From assembly GCA_023142625.1 (NCBI GenBank), contig JAGLJD010000108.1, positions 1 through 10,320 of the forward strand: a stretch of 10,320 nucleotides of DNA. Direction: 5' to 3'. Under the pieces are notes generated by a model that saw nothing but the letters and a program-made list of their open reading frames with translations, had not been told where the DNA came from and searched no databases. This document shows, piece by piece, positions 3,767 through 10,320 of the stretch. The translations under genes were made by a program, and so were the position numbers. The stretch's first letter is position 1. The number at the start of each line of letters is the position of its first letter. Source of the DNA: Candidatus Parcubacteria bacterium. GTDB lineage: Bacteria > Patescibacteriota > Patescibacteriia > JAACEG01.

Positions 3767-6700
3767 CTAACGAGTTGCTCCTGAGTATGCTATTGCGCGT
3801 ACAATGTCCCATGCTGTTGCTGAAGATGGATTATAGCCGTAAATCGCTTTGAAAATTTTAATTGCGGCTTTTTCGCTGTTTAAGTTTCTATTTGTAGGAC
3901 GCAGTCCGTATGCGATAACCGTCACTGCAGCGTCATCATTTGGATTAGATCTGTTGGCTTTTCTTAAATAGATGTTTTCAAAAGCGGTTTCAGCGTTTGC
4001 CTCCGTTTCCGCGCTTGTTTCGCTTGGCCATCTGCCGTTAGCTATTTTAATCGCGTCGCTCCATTCATCTGCTGTTGACGGAAGTTTTCCAAAAGCCGAT
4101 TTGTAAGAATTTATAACGCCAGCCCGCTCGCCTTCGCCTAATCGCAAAGTAGTCTCTGTTCCGTAAGCGATAAAATTAGTTAAAGAGTATTCTCCTTCTT
4201 TTGTTAAATATTGAGCGTTTTTTATTAAATTTTTTACATATTTTTTAACAACGACTTGCTCTTTGGCTAAATCTCTCTTAAATCTAAATCTATTTAACAA
4301 TCCGTTAATATCGCCTTTCGCGATTTCAGCGGCTTCTGATATCATGCTATCTATTTCTGTTATCAATATTTTTACCGCTTCAACAACCTCTTCCGTCGTC
4401 GTTTCAGCCGTATCTTCAGCGCTTGTATCTTCATCTTCTTGCTGGTTTGTTTCGTTTACATTTTGAAGAATATGAAGAGGCATTCCGCCGCCTCCGCTTG
4501 ATTGTGCCGCGCAAGTATTTCCGCTTTGAGTGTATCCTGAATTACAGGTAATTGAACAGTCAGCCGCAACTGTTCCGTTTGTAACGCTATTATTTGAACA
4601 AATTTGCAGAGCGGTTGAATAATCGGATTCTAAATCATCATCATCCCCGGCAGTCACTTTGTAATAATAACTTGTAAACGCGACCGTTGAGGCATCTGTG
4701 TAGGTTTCTGTTCCTTCTAAAATCGCTGATACGCTAATCTGTGAATATGTTGTTCCGTCTGTTGAGCGATAAACAGCATAGCCGTATAAATCATTGATAG
4801 AAGTAGCGTCTTCATTTGTTGCGACAGCGTCCCAAGAGATACTTACAGCCGTTCCGCTTCCGGCGGTTTGCGCTATATTGCTCGGCGCTGCCGGAGTCAC
4901 TCCGTCAGGAGAAGAGCCCACAGCGAATACGGTCAAGTGATTTGTTGCCGCTTTAAATACCAACTTATAATCAGTATAAGAAGTAAAGCTTGCGTTAACT
5001 AAGGCATCGTCAATAAATTTTTCAAAACCGCTTTGGCTTGCGGTGCCGTTGTAGATTGTCCATTCAGTGCTTTCCGAGGTCGCTTTATAATAAGCAGTTT
5101 TTGTCGTCGACAAGTTCACCCATTCATTAAGGGTGCTGTCCCAATAACCGACTTTCATTGTCTTTAATTTTGAAAAATCTTTAATTCCTGTTTCAGCGTC
5201 TATTTCAGCTTTATAGATCACCATTTCCAAGTCAATATAATCGCTCAAATTAGTAATCGGCTGTCCCGAGTTGTCGGTCGCCGTGATGTTTTTTCCTTTG
5301 CTCGCGAAGGGCTTCATAGAGTTGGTTGTCGAAACAGCAGAAGTTTCTTGTGTGTTCATATTTCCGCTTGAGTTTGAGCTTCCTAAAGCGTTTGGCGGCA
5401 CTGTTATTTTAACGCCTGTGCCTGTTGATTTTCCAGTGCTTGTATTTTGAGCCGTGTCGTCAATCACTCCGCCGGACGCCGGGGTCATCGGCTTTGATTT
5501 GGTTTTTATTGACCAGCCAGCTTCAGTTGTTAATTTAATATGCTTATTTGCAACATTTGAACCAGACACGATAATAAGCGCGGGATTTCCGCTTTCAGAA
5601 TATTGCGTGCCTGAATATCCGTCAGCAGCTCCGTAGACTTTCCATTCACCGTCTGAAATTCCGAGAGTATAAATTCCAGTAGCGTCAACAGGCGCGTGGG
5701 CTTTAATATTGCTGTTCATCTTTTCCGCGTAGACCCAGCCGTTCTGAATCTCTTCGCCTGAATCATAAGAATTATTACTAATAGTGTCAGCGTAAATTTT
5801 TCCTGAAATTGTTTGGCTATAAGCGGTTAAAGTAAAATTAATAGTTGTGCTTGCTGTTCCGTTGTTACTTACAGGTTCGCTTGACATATAGCCCGGCTTA
5901 TCGGCTCCGATCATATAATTGCCTGACGATAATTTTGGAATAACCATAGAATAAGCGCCTGAACTTGCGTCCGCGGAAGTTCCTGTATGAAATCCTAAGT
6001 CAGGGTTTCCGATCCAAACCCATGCGTCTCTCTGCCCTTCGTCAGGACCGCTCACTGCTCCTGAAATAGTTATCACGCTTGAACCTGTAAGATCAGGAAG
6101 CGCGAATAGAATATTGTCGTCCGTTCCGTCAATTACTATGCAACCTTTATCTGTATTAAATGCGTCGCTCGATGATGATGGAATAAAATGTCCTGTGCCG
6201 GGAACATCAACAAAGAAAAAATAATTTCCAGCCTCTAAGCTCACGGTTTGATTTCCGGCGGAAATATCGTCAACTCTTATTGATCTGTGAAAACCGGTCG
6301 GCATGCAGTCATTTCCGCTGCAACTTACGCCGTCAATATGTATAAACGCTTCTTTGTTTGAATAAGTGGAACTGTTTGCAAAAGAGATAGTGGCGGTTTC
6401 TAAATCTCCAGTTTCAATCGTTATATTAGCCCCTGTTTTATTAGCGTTTGATACGGTTATGTTGGCAGGACTATTTTCCACGCCATCGCTTGAAAGTTCA
6501 ACCTCTCCATAATTCGGTGTCCAAATGTCAACGCGATAATATTTGTCAACAGCAGATCCTGTGCCTGGGACCGAAATAGAATATACTCCGTTCGCGTCTG
6601 TTGATCCGCCGTATTCTTTGCCAAGATAATAGCCATTTGCATCAAATTCAACCGCCCTGATAGGCAAATATGCCTGCGCTGAGCCGTCAATAGTAATTGT

Positions 6701-9700
6701 TCCGCCGATTGTGTACCAAGTCAAATTTGACGATGGGCTTAAATTTATGCCTCCTTGCGAAGATCCGTTGATGGTTATATTTGATCCGTATTCCATCCAG
6801 CCGACTCCGTGAGCGTCAGCTTCAACCGTCCAAGTCCCATTGTCAATATATAGAATATAATTTCCAGAAGCGTCAGCCATTGTGTGCGAGTGCCCGAAAC
6901 CGCCTACTTGATGCGTCCATACCGCGGCATAAGGAATAGCTTGATCGCTGGCATTTCTGATCTGTCCAGATATAGTATAGGCGGGCTTTTGCATTTTAAT
7001 AGTTAAGCCGCTTACTCCGCCGCTCGGCACATCTTGCGTTATCTCTTGCGCGTCAGGAAGACCCGGCTTAAACGCGCCGATTTTATAAGTTCCAAGAACG
7101 GGAATTTTTAAGGTAAATGTTCCATCAACCGCTGTCTTGCTGTGAGCTCCGCCAAATCCGCCCATTGGCTGGTAAGCAAAAACTTCAGCCGAAGCAATTC
7201 CTTCGCTGTTTTCATCAACAACTGTTCCAGTAATTGTTGTTGAAACTTGCGATCCTAAATTAATTGTTAAAATTCCTCCTGCCACAGAAGAAGTAGAAGC
7301 GTCAATAATTTTTACAGAAGTTGGCATTGGTGGCATCCAATCTGGCATTAGAGGCGGACCCGACATTACTCCTGTTGGCATAGCCGGACCCACTCCAACC
7401 ATCCATTCGCCGACAGGAAGATATAAATGATAATCTGTTCCAGACGGAGTGTTTCCAGGAGTGGCTGTTTTTACGCGGAAACCGCTTGGGGAGCCGGCAA
7501 AAATATCAACATTATCGTCAGTCAAAGGATCTCCGCTTCTAAAATCGCCAATTAACTTTACTGTTAGGTCAAAAACTGTTCCAGCAGTTTCAGCAGTCAA
7601 AGTTAAGTTTTTTGTAGTATCGCCGCCAGAAAGCCAGATCGGCTCTGGCATTGGATTGCCAAAATAAGTTGTCCCGCCCATTGTTATTGTTGGATCCGTG
7701 AATAAAAAATATTCGCCGTCTGGCAGATTTGCGAATGAATAACTTGAAGTTGCGTTAGCGAAAGCCGCGCTTGTGGTTTGCATCGGACCTGTCATAGGCG
7801 AGCCAAGATACACAACCATTGTGCTCCCATTAGCATCTCCTGTGGCTGTAATTGTTCCAGAAATTGTATTTGTTCCGCCTCCGCTTATAAAGAACGGCAT
7901 TGAATTCATTGTTTCAAGCAGTATTCCGCTTGAATTTTTTGTCTTAATTTCTACTTGATAGCCGTCTGTCTCAAACCCTTTCGGCGTGCTTGAGTTTTGA
8001 ATTCCGTCCAAATCAATATGCAGAAAATTATCTGCCGCGACAGCCGCGCTTAATTTAATCACAATAACTCTGTCGCCGATTACTCCGATTCCGTCGCCAG
8101 CCGCTCCGCCGTTTTCAGTATTAGCGGGATTGTCGCTTGTAAAAGTTATAGTGCCGTCGTTCCATTCATTAAAATCGTCGTTGCTCGGGCTTTGCGCGTC
8201 TTGAATTACAGAAGTGACATCAAAGCCGCTTGGGAATTTCAGTTCAATTGTTCCGTCCGAATCTATCGCTGCTGTAGTAGGAATATCAATAAAATATTTT
8301 GTTGTAACTCCGATCATACTGCTCATCGGCCAGACTCCGATCGGCTTCATTCCCATATCGCCCATATTAAAATCTTCAAAGTCCATTCCTCCGCCGAACA
8401 TTCCGCTGTCGCCGAAGAACATGCTTGAATCCATCACATAGCCTGTTTTTATATTTGCCGCAGGATCGCCGCTGTCATCTAAAGCGTTGCCAGCCAAATC
8501 AGTGATGCTTGTTGACGCTGTTAACTGGAATTCGTGTCCCGGAGTCAGAGTAAGACCGTCCATCATAACTTCATTGCGTTCATGTTCATAGCGGATATTC
8601 GCGCTGGTTAAGCTCACGGCTGTCGCGCTGCCCCATGCGGTTGCGTCGCTAACCCTTGTTTTTAAAGTATAATTAGATTTGTTTTCAACTTTTGTTTGGT
8701 TCATCGGTTCGCTGAATTCAACAAACAGCCCGTAATTGTCAGCGTCCGCAAAATAGATTTCAGGACTTGTTTCATCGGTCGTTGCCGTGGTTGTGAATGC
8801 TTGGGTAACGGCTGAAATTGCCTGCCCGCTAATGCTTGTTATGCTTGTTGAAGCCGTGAAAGTATATTCTGTGCTTGTGGCAAAAACAGCATCTGAAATA
8901 AAACTTATCATATTCGCCTGCGAGTTATATTCAACGGTTCCGCTTATTCCGTTTGCTGGAGTTGTGGTTGAAACAGCAACGCTTGAAGTTGAAACAGTTG
9001 TCGGATCAAGCGGATTGTCAAAAGTTGCCGTAATAACAAAGCCTGTAGGGACGCCCGTAATATTTTCTCCGCTAAGATATTGGTTTAAGTTTGTTCCGAT
9101 AAAAGTAGAAGTTATCGCGGCGCTTGAATCGCCTGTCCAGAAATCATAATAAAAAGGTCCTGGATTATTATTATTATTAACATCAGGCATTCCAGCTAAT
9201 AGTTGTCCTGTATTATCTTTAACATCCCTTGTGACATAAACCCTATATTGCGAACTTGGGTCCAAAGAAAAAGTTTGAATTGACGCGACATTGCTTGTTC
9301 CAGTATTTGGAGTTACAGTCGTGCCTGCTACTGTTCCAGTACTGACTTTTACTAAATAAATATTAGCAGGAATAAAAGTCGTCGCGTCCATATTATCGCG
9401 GTCAAAATTAATTGTGATAGAAGTCAAGCTTGTCGGCACCTGCTGCATTCCATAACTTGGATAGCCAGCATCCGCCATTGGCAGAAAAAATCCGCCGGAG
9501 CCGCTCCCGTCGTCGGTTCTAGCGGTAAAATAATAAGTGTCAGTCGTGGTTGATAAATCAGTCATCTCTGACGGCAAAGACGCCGTAACTGTATCTCCGC
9601 CAAAATTAGTTCTATTAACAGAAACAGTATACTCAGTGTTAGCGGCAAGATTATTTGTTGCCATAAATGAGACGCGATGCATTGTCTGATCGCCCCAATA

Positions 9701-9982
9701 CTCTGGCATATATTCCCAAGTCCCGTCTATGCTTGGTGATACTAAAAAATAACTGCTCAAACTATTAAGCACAGTAGAATTAGGGGCTGAACTGAACATA
9801 AAATCCAGCGGAGCCATTGTCGGCATATTTGTCATGCCATTTGGCGGACCGTATCCGACGATTGTAATTTCCGCTGCGCGCGCGGTTGGCGTGTATAAGT
9901 CTAATGGGACAGTATAACTTGCCAATAAAAAAACCACTGACAAAATAGCGGCTTTTTTGAAAAAGTGTTTGAATCTCTTCAT
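3767..9982 (-). CDS. Giant secreted modular surface protein (2071 aa)
   Basis: The ATG at 9982 follows AAAGGAGGGG at good spacing. A Sec signal peptide (KR…FKK, hydrophobic 11-25, likely cut after TARA, residue ~36) marks export. About four Ig-like domains of Big_5/SbsA type fill ~38-512 (PPNGMTNMPT…, FSEPMN…, …TSITDLAGN). A Met-rich linker (517-556) and a beta-domain (~558-700) follow. About eight carboxypeptidase-regulatory/SpaA-like beta repeats begin near 702, 801, 912, 1001, 1089, 1196, 1301 and 1390 (for example TISGTI, TITGTVVDENSEG, TISGQI). A ZU5-like region (~1490-1690, ITVPPNALG), an FN3 domain (~1693-1790) and a four-Cys module (C1795, 1809, 1813, 1824) come next, then an acidic linker and C-terminal helical repeats (~1930-2071). 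I see no sortase LPXTG motif or C-terminal membrane anchor. It is probably an adhesive or structural cell-surface protein; the ligand is unknown. It appears monocistronic and ends in TAG. Confidence 0.9.
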   Translation of the reverse strand: MKRFKHFFKKAAILSVVFLLASYTVPLDLYTPTARAAEITIVGYGPPNGMTNMPTMAPLDFMFSSAPNSTVLNSLSSYFLVSPSIDGTWEYMPEYWGDQTMHRVSFMATNNLAANTEYTVSVNRTNFGGDTVTASLPSEMTDLSTTTDTYYFTARTDDGSGSGGFFLPMADAGYPSYGMQQVPTSLTSITINFDRDNMDATTFIPANIYLVKVSTGTVAGTTVTPNTGTSNVASIQTFSLDPSSQYRVYVTRDVKDNTGQLLAGMPDVNNNNNPGPFYYDFWTGDSSAAITSTFIGTNLNQYLSGENITGVPTGFVITATFDNPLDPTTVSTSSVAVSTTTPANGISGTVEYNSQANMISFISDAVFATSTEYTFTASTSITSISGQAISAVTQAFTTTATTDETSPEIYFADADNYGLFVEFSEPMNQTKVENKSNYTLKTRVSDATAWGSATAVSLTSANIRYEHERNEVMMDGLTLTPGHEFQLTASTSITDLAGNALDDSGDPAANIKTGYVMDSSMFFGDSGMFGGGMDFEDFNMGDMGMKPIGVWPMSSMIGVTTKYFIDIPTTAAIDSDGTIELKFPSGFDVTSVIQDAQSPSNDDFNEWNDGTITFTSDNPANTENGGAAGDGIGVIGDRVIVIKLSAAVAADNFLHIDLDGIQNSSTPKGFETDGYQVEIKTKNSSGILLETMNSMPFFISGGGTNTISGTITATGDANGSTMVVYLGSPMTGPMQTTSAAFANATSSYSFANLPDGEYFLFTDPTITMGGTTYFGNPMPEPIWLSGGDTTKNLTLTAETAGTVFDLTVKLIGDFRSGDPLTDDNVDIFAGSPSGFRVKTATPGNTPSGTDYHLYLPVGEWMVGVGPAMPTGVMSGPPLMPDWMPPMPTSVKIIDASTSSVAGGILTINLGSQVSTTITGTVVDENSEGIASAEVFAYQPMGGFGGAHSKTAVDGTFTLKIPVLGTYKIGAFKPGLPDAQEITQDVPSGGVSGLTIKMQKPAYTISGQIRNASDQAIPYAAVWTHQVGGFGHSHTMADASGNYILYIDNGTWTVEADAHGVGWMEYGSNITINGSSQGGINLSPSSNLTWYTIGGTITIDGSAQAYLPIRAVEFDANGYYLGKEYGGSTDANGVYSISVPGTGSAVDKYYRVDIWTPNYGEVELSSDGVENSPANITVSNANKTGANITIETGDLETATISFANSSTYSNKEAFIHIDGVSCSGNDCMPTGFHRSIRVDDISAGNQTVSLEAGNYFFFVDVPGTGHFIPSSSSDAFNTDKGCIVIDGTDDNILFALPDLTGSSVITISGAVSGPDEGQRDAWVWIGNPDLGFHTGTSADASSGAYSMVIPKLSSGNYMIGADKPGYMSSEPVSNNGTASTTINFTLTAYSQTISGKIYADTISNNSYDSGEEIQNGWVYAEKMNSNIKAHAPVDATGIYTLGISDGEWKVYGAADGYSGTQYSESGNPALIIVSGSNVANKHIKLTTEAGWSIKTKSKPMTPASGGVIDDTAQNTSTGKSTGTGVKITVPPNALGSSNSSGNMNTQETSAVSTTNSMKPFASKGKNITATDNSGQPITNLSDYIDLEMVIYKAEIDAETGIKDFSKLKTMKVGYWDSTLNEWVNLSTTKTAYYKATSESTEWTIYNGTASQSGFEKFIDDALVNASFTSYTDYKLVFKAATNHLTVFAVGSSPDGVTPAAPSNIAQTAGSGTAVSISWDAVATNEDATSINDLYGYAVYRSTDGTTYSQISVSAILEGTETYTDASTVAFTSYYYKVTAGDDDDLESDYSTALQICSNNSVTNGTVAADCSITCNSGYTQSGNTCAAQSSGGGGMPLHILQNVNETNQQEDEDTSAEDTAETTTEEVVEAVKILITEIDSMISEAAEIAKGDINGLLNRFRFKRDLAKEQVVVKKYVKNLIKNAQYLTKEGEYSLTNFIAYGTETTLRLGEGERAGVINSYKSAFGKLPSTADEWSDAIKIANGRWPSETSAETEANAETAFENIYLRKANRSNPNDDAAVTVIAYGLRPTNRNLNSEKAAIKIFKAIYGYNPSSATAWDIVRAIAYSGATR
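9164..9178. repeat. (ATT)5 trinucleotide run, five Asn in the surface protein
   Basis: Five ATT units on the + strand read as five AAT codons on the minus strand, giving PDVNNNNNPGPF in a linker between Ig-like domains. Slippage would change length without breaking the frame. Confidence 0.85.
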
Positions 9983-9989
9983 ACAATTT

Positions 9990-9999
9990 CCCCTCCTTT
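9990..9999 (-). promoter_or_regulatory. Strong Shine-Dalgarno for the surface-protein gene
   Basis: The minus strand reads AAAGGAGGGG, with AGGAGG at 9997-9992, nine bases before the ATG at 9982. It fixes the start codon and contrasts with the weak or absent ribosome-binding sites of most other genes here, suggesting high translation. Confidence 0.9.
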
Positions 10000-10016
10000 A
10001 TAAATTTAAAAAAATC

Positions 10017-10052
10017 ACAGCCGTAATATTTTTTAAATTCATACGAAGCTGT
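10017..10052 (-). other. Hairpin in the 5' leader of the surface-protein mRNA
   Basis: ACAGC plus CGTA (10017-10025) pair with TACG (10042-10045) and GCTGT (10048-10052), leaving a two-base bulge and a 16-base AT-rich loop. It sits ~20 bases before the ribosome-binding site and may stabilise the mRNA. Confidence 0.45.
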
Positions 10053-10080
10053 TTATTAAATGTAATTTTATATTATTTTT

Positions 10081-10089
10081 ATTATAACA
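10081..10089 (-). promoter_or_regulatory. Extended -10 promoter candidate for the surface-protein gene
   Basis: The minus strand reads TGTTATAAT, a perfect -10 box with an extended TGN. No good -35 is found at 16-18 bases. The start site would be near 10075, giving a ~93-nt leader. Confidence 0.5.
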
Positions 10090-10146
10090 CATTTAAAATA
10101 AAAAGACTATACAAATATTAAAATATGTGTTAAGTTTTTATTAAAA

Positions 10147-10228
10147 GGGCGAGTGGCGGAATTGGTAGACGCGCTTGGCTTAGGACCAAGTATCGCAAGA
10201 TGTGGAGGTTCAAGTCCTCTCTCGCCCA
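10147..10228 (+). tRNA. tRNA-Leu (anticodon UAG)
   Basis: The acceptor stem GGGCGAG (10147-10153) pairs with CTCGCCC (10221-10227), followed by the discriminator A. The anticodon stem CTTGG/CCAAG (10174-10178 / 10186-10190) holds the loop CTTAGGA with anticodon TAG at 10181-10183, which reads CUA/CUN Leu codons. A long class II variable arm (ATC-GCAA-GAT) and a T arm with TTCAAGT are present. The CCA end is not encoded, so it must be added after transcription. Confidence 0.97.
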
Positions 10229-10320
10229 CTTAAAAAATGAAAAATTAAAATTTAAAAAGGAAAAACGACAATTAAAAAATAAAATTTTATTTATAACTTT
10301 CGACTTTATAGACTTTCAAC
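10229..10320. other. AT-rich tail after the tRNA, no gene seen
   Basis: This short stretch contains a 14-base perfect palindrome (AATAAAATTTTATT, 10278-10291) and a repeated GACTTT near the window edge. No ORF or clear terminator is visible. Confidence 0.5.

Noticed and set aside
6880-7175. GGFG-type motifs in neighbouring repeats as a recent DNA duplication.
   Set aside because: The protein motifs resemble each other but the DNA differs throughout, so these are old domain repeats and not a recent duplication.
8787-9149. 120-codon + strand ORF opposite the surface-protein gene.
   Set aside because: It is antisense to a well-supported coding frame, has low-complexity composition that mirrors the Thr/Ser-rich opposite strand, and has no ribosome-binding site. 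The same applies to the other + strand ORFs between 4263 and 8441.
9780-9986. 68-codon minus-strand ORF overlapping the start of the surface-protein gene.
   Set aside because: It is a frame shadow; the main frame has the signal peptide and correctly spaced Shine-Dalgarno.

Overview
The window looks like a low-GC bacterial chromosome segment, most plausibly from a Patescibacteria/CPR-type genome. The grounds are AT-rich intergenic DNA, short unrecognised genes beside one enormous modular secreted protein, a CIRCE heat-shock operator, and a tRNA without encoded CCA. This placement is inferred from style; no marker gene here fixes the phylum.

Left part (1-1590, + strand). It opens with the 3' end of a LexA-type S24 repressor/peptidase gene. 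A 57-codon ORF follows that looks like a truncated relative of a later HNH-like gene. Next come a very AT-rich gene for a small multi-pass membrane protein and a 78-aa basic HNH-like protein. A near-perfect CIRCE operator then sits inside a near-consensus sigma-70 promoter. It drives a structured ~135-nt leader and a 69-aa basic protein, ending in an intrinsic terminator. The predicted 5' end of this transcript is exactly complementary to the 3' arm of that terminator.

Middle (1590-3766). About 500 nt of gene-free AT-rich DNA carries a long-arm inverted repeat and two strong hairpins, at least one a terminator for the minus-strand ABC-F ATPase that follows. The ABC-F gene has a good promoter and a possible attenuator-like hairpin just before its start.

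Right part (3702-10320). A 2071-aa secreted modular surface protein fills most of the window on the minus strand. It has a signal peptide, Ig-like (Big_5-type) domains, a Met-rich segment, about eight carboxypeptidase-regulatory-like beta-sandwich repeats, a ZU5-like region, FN3, a four-Cys module and C-terminal helical repeats. Immediately past its stop codon, in another frame, lies a second copy of its last 11 residues (VRAIAYSGATR) plus a stop, written with different codons at almost every position. This is the most striking observation in the window. A tRNA-Leu(UAG) on the + strand closes the window.

There is no sign of a CRISPR array, insertion sequence or rRNA. How the genes work together is mostly unknown. 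The supportable links are LexA-type (SOS) and HrcA/CIRCE (heat-shock) regulation on the left, and a monocistronic, exported surface protein on the right.
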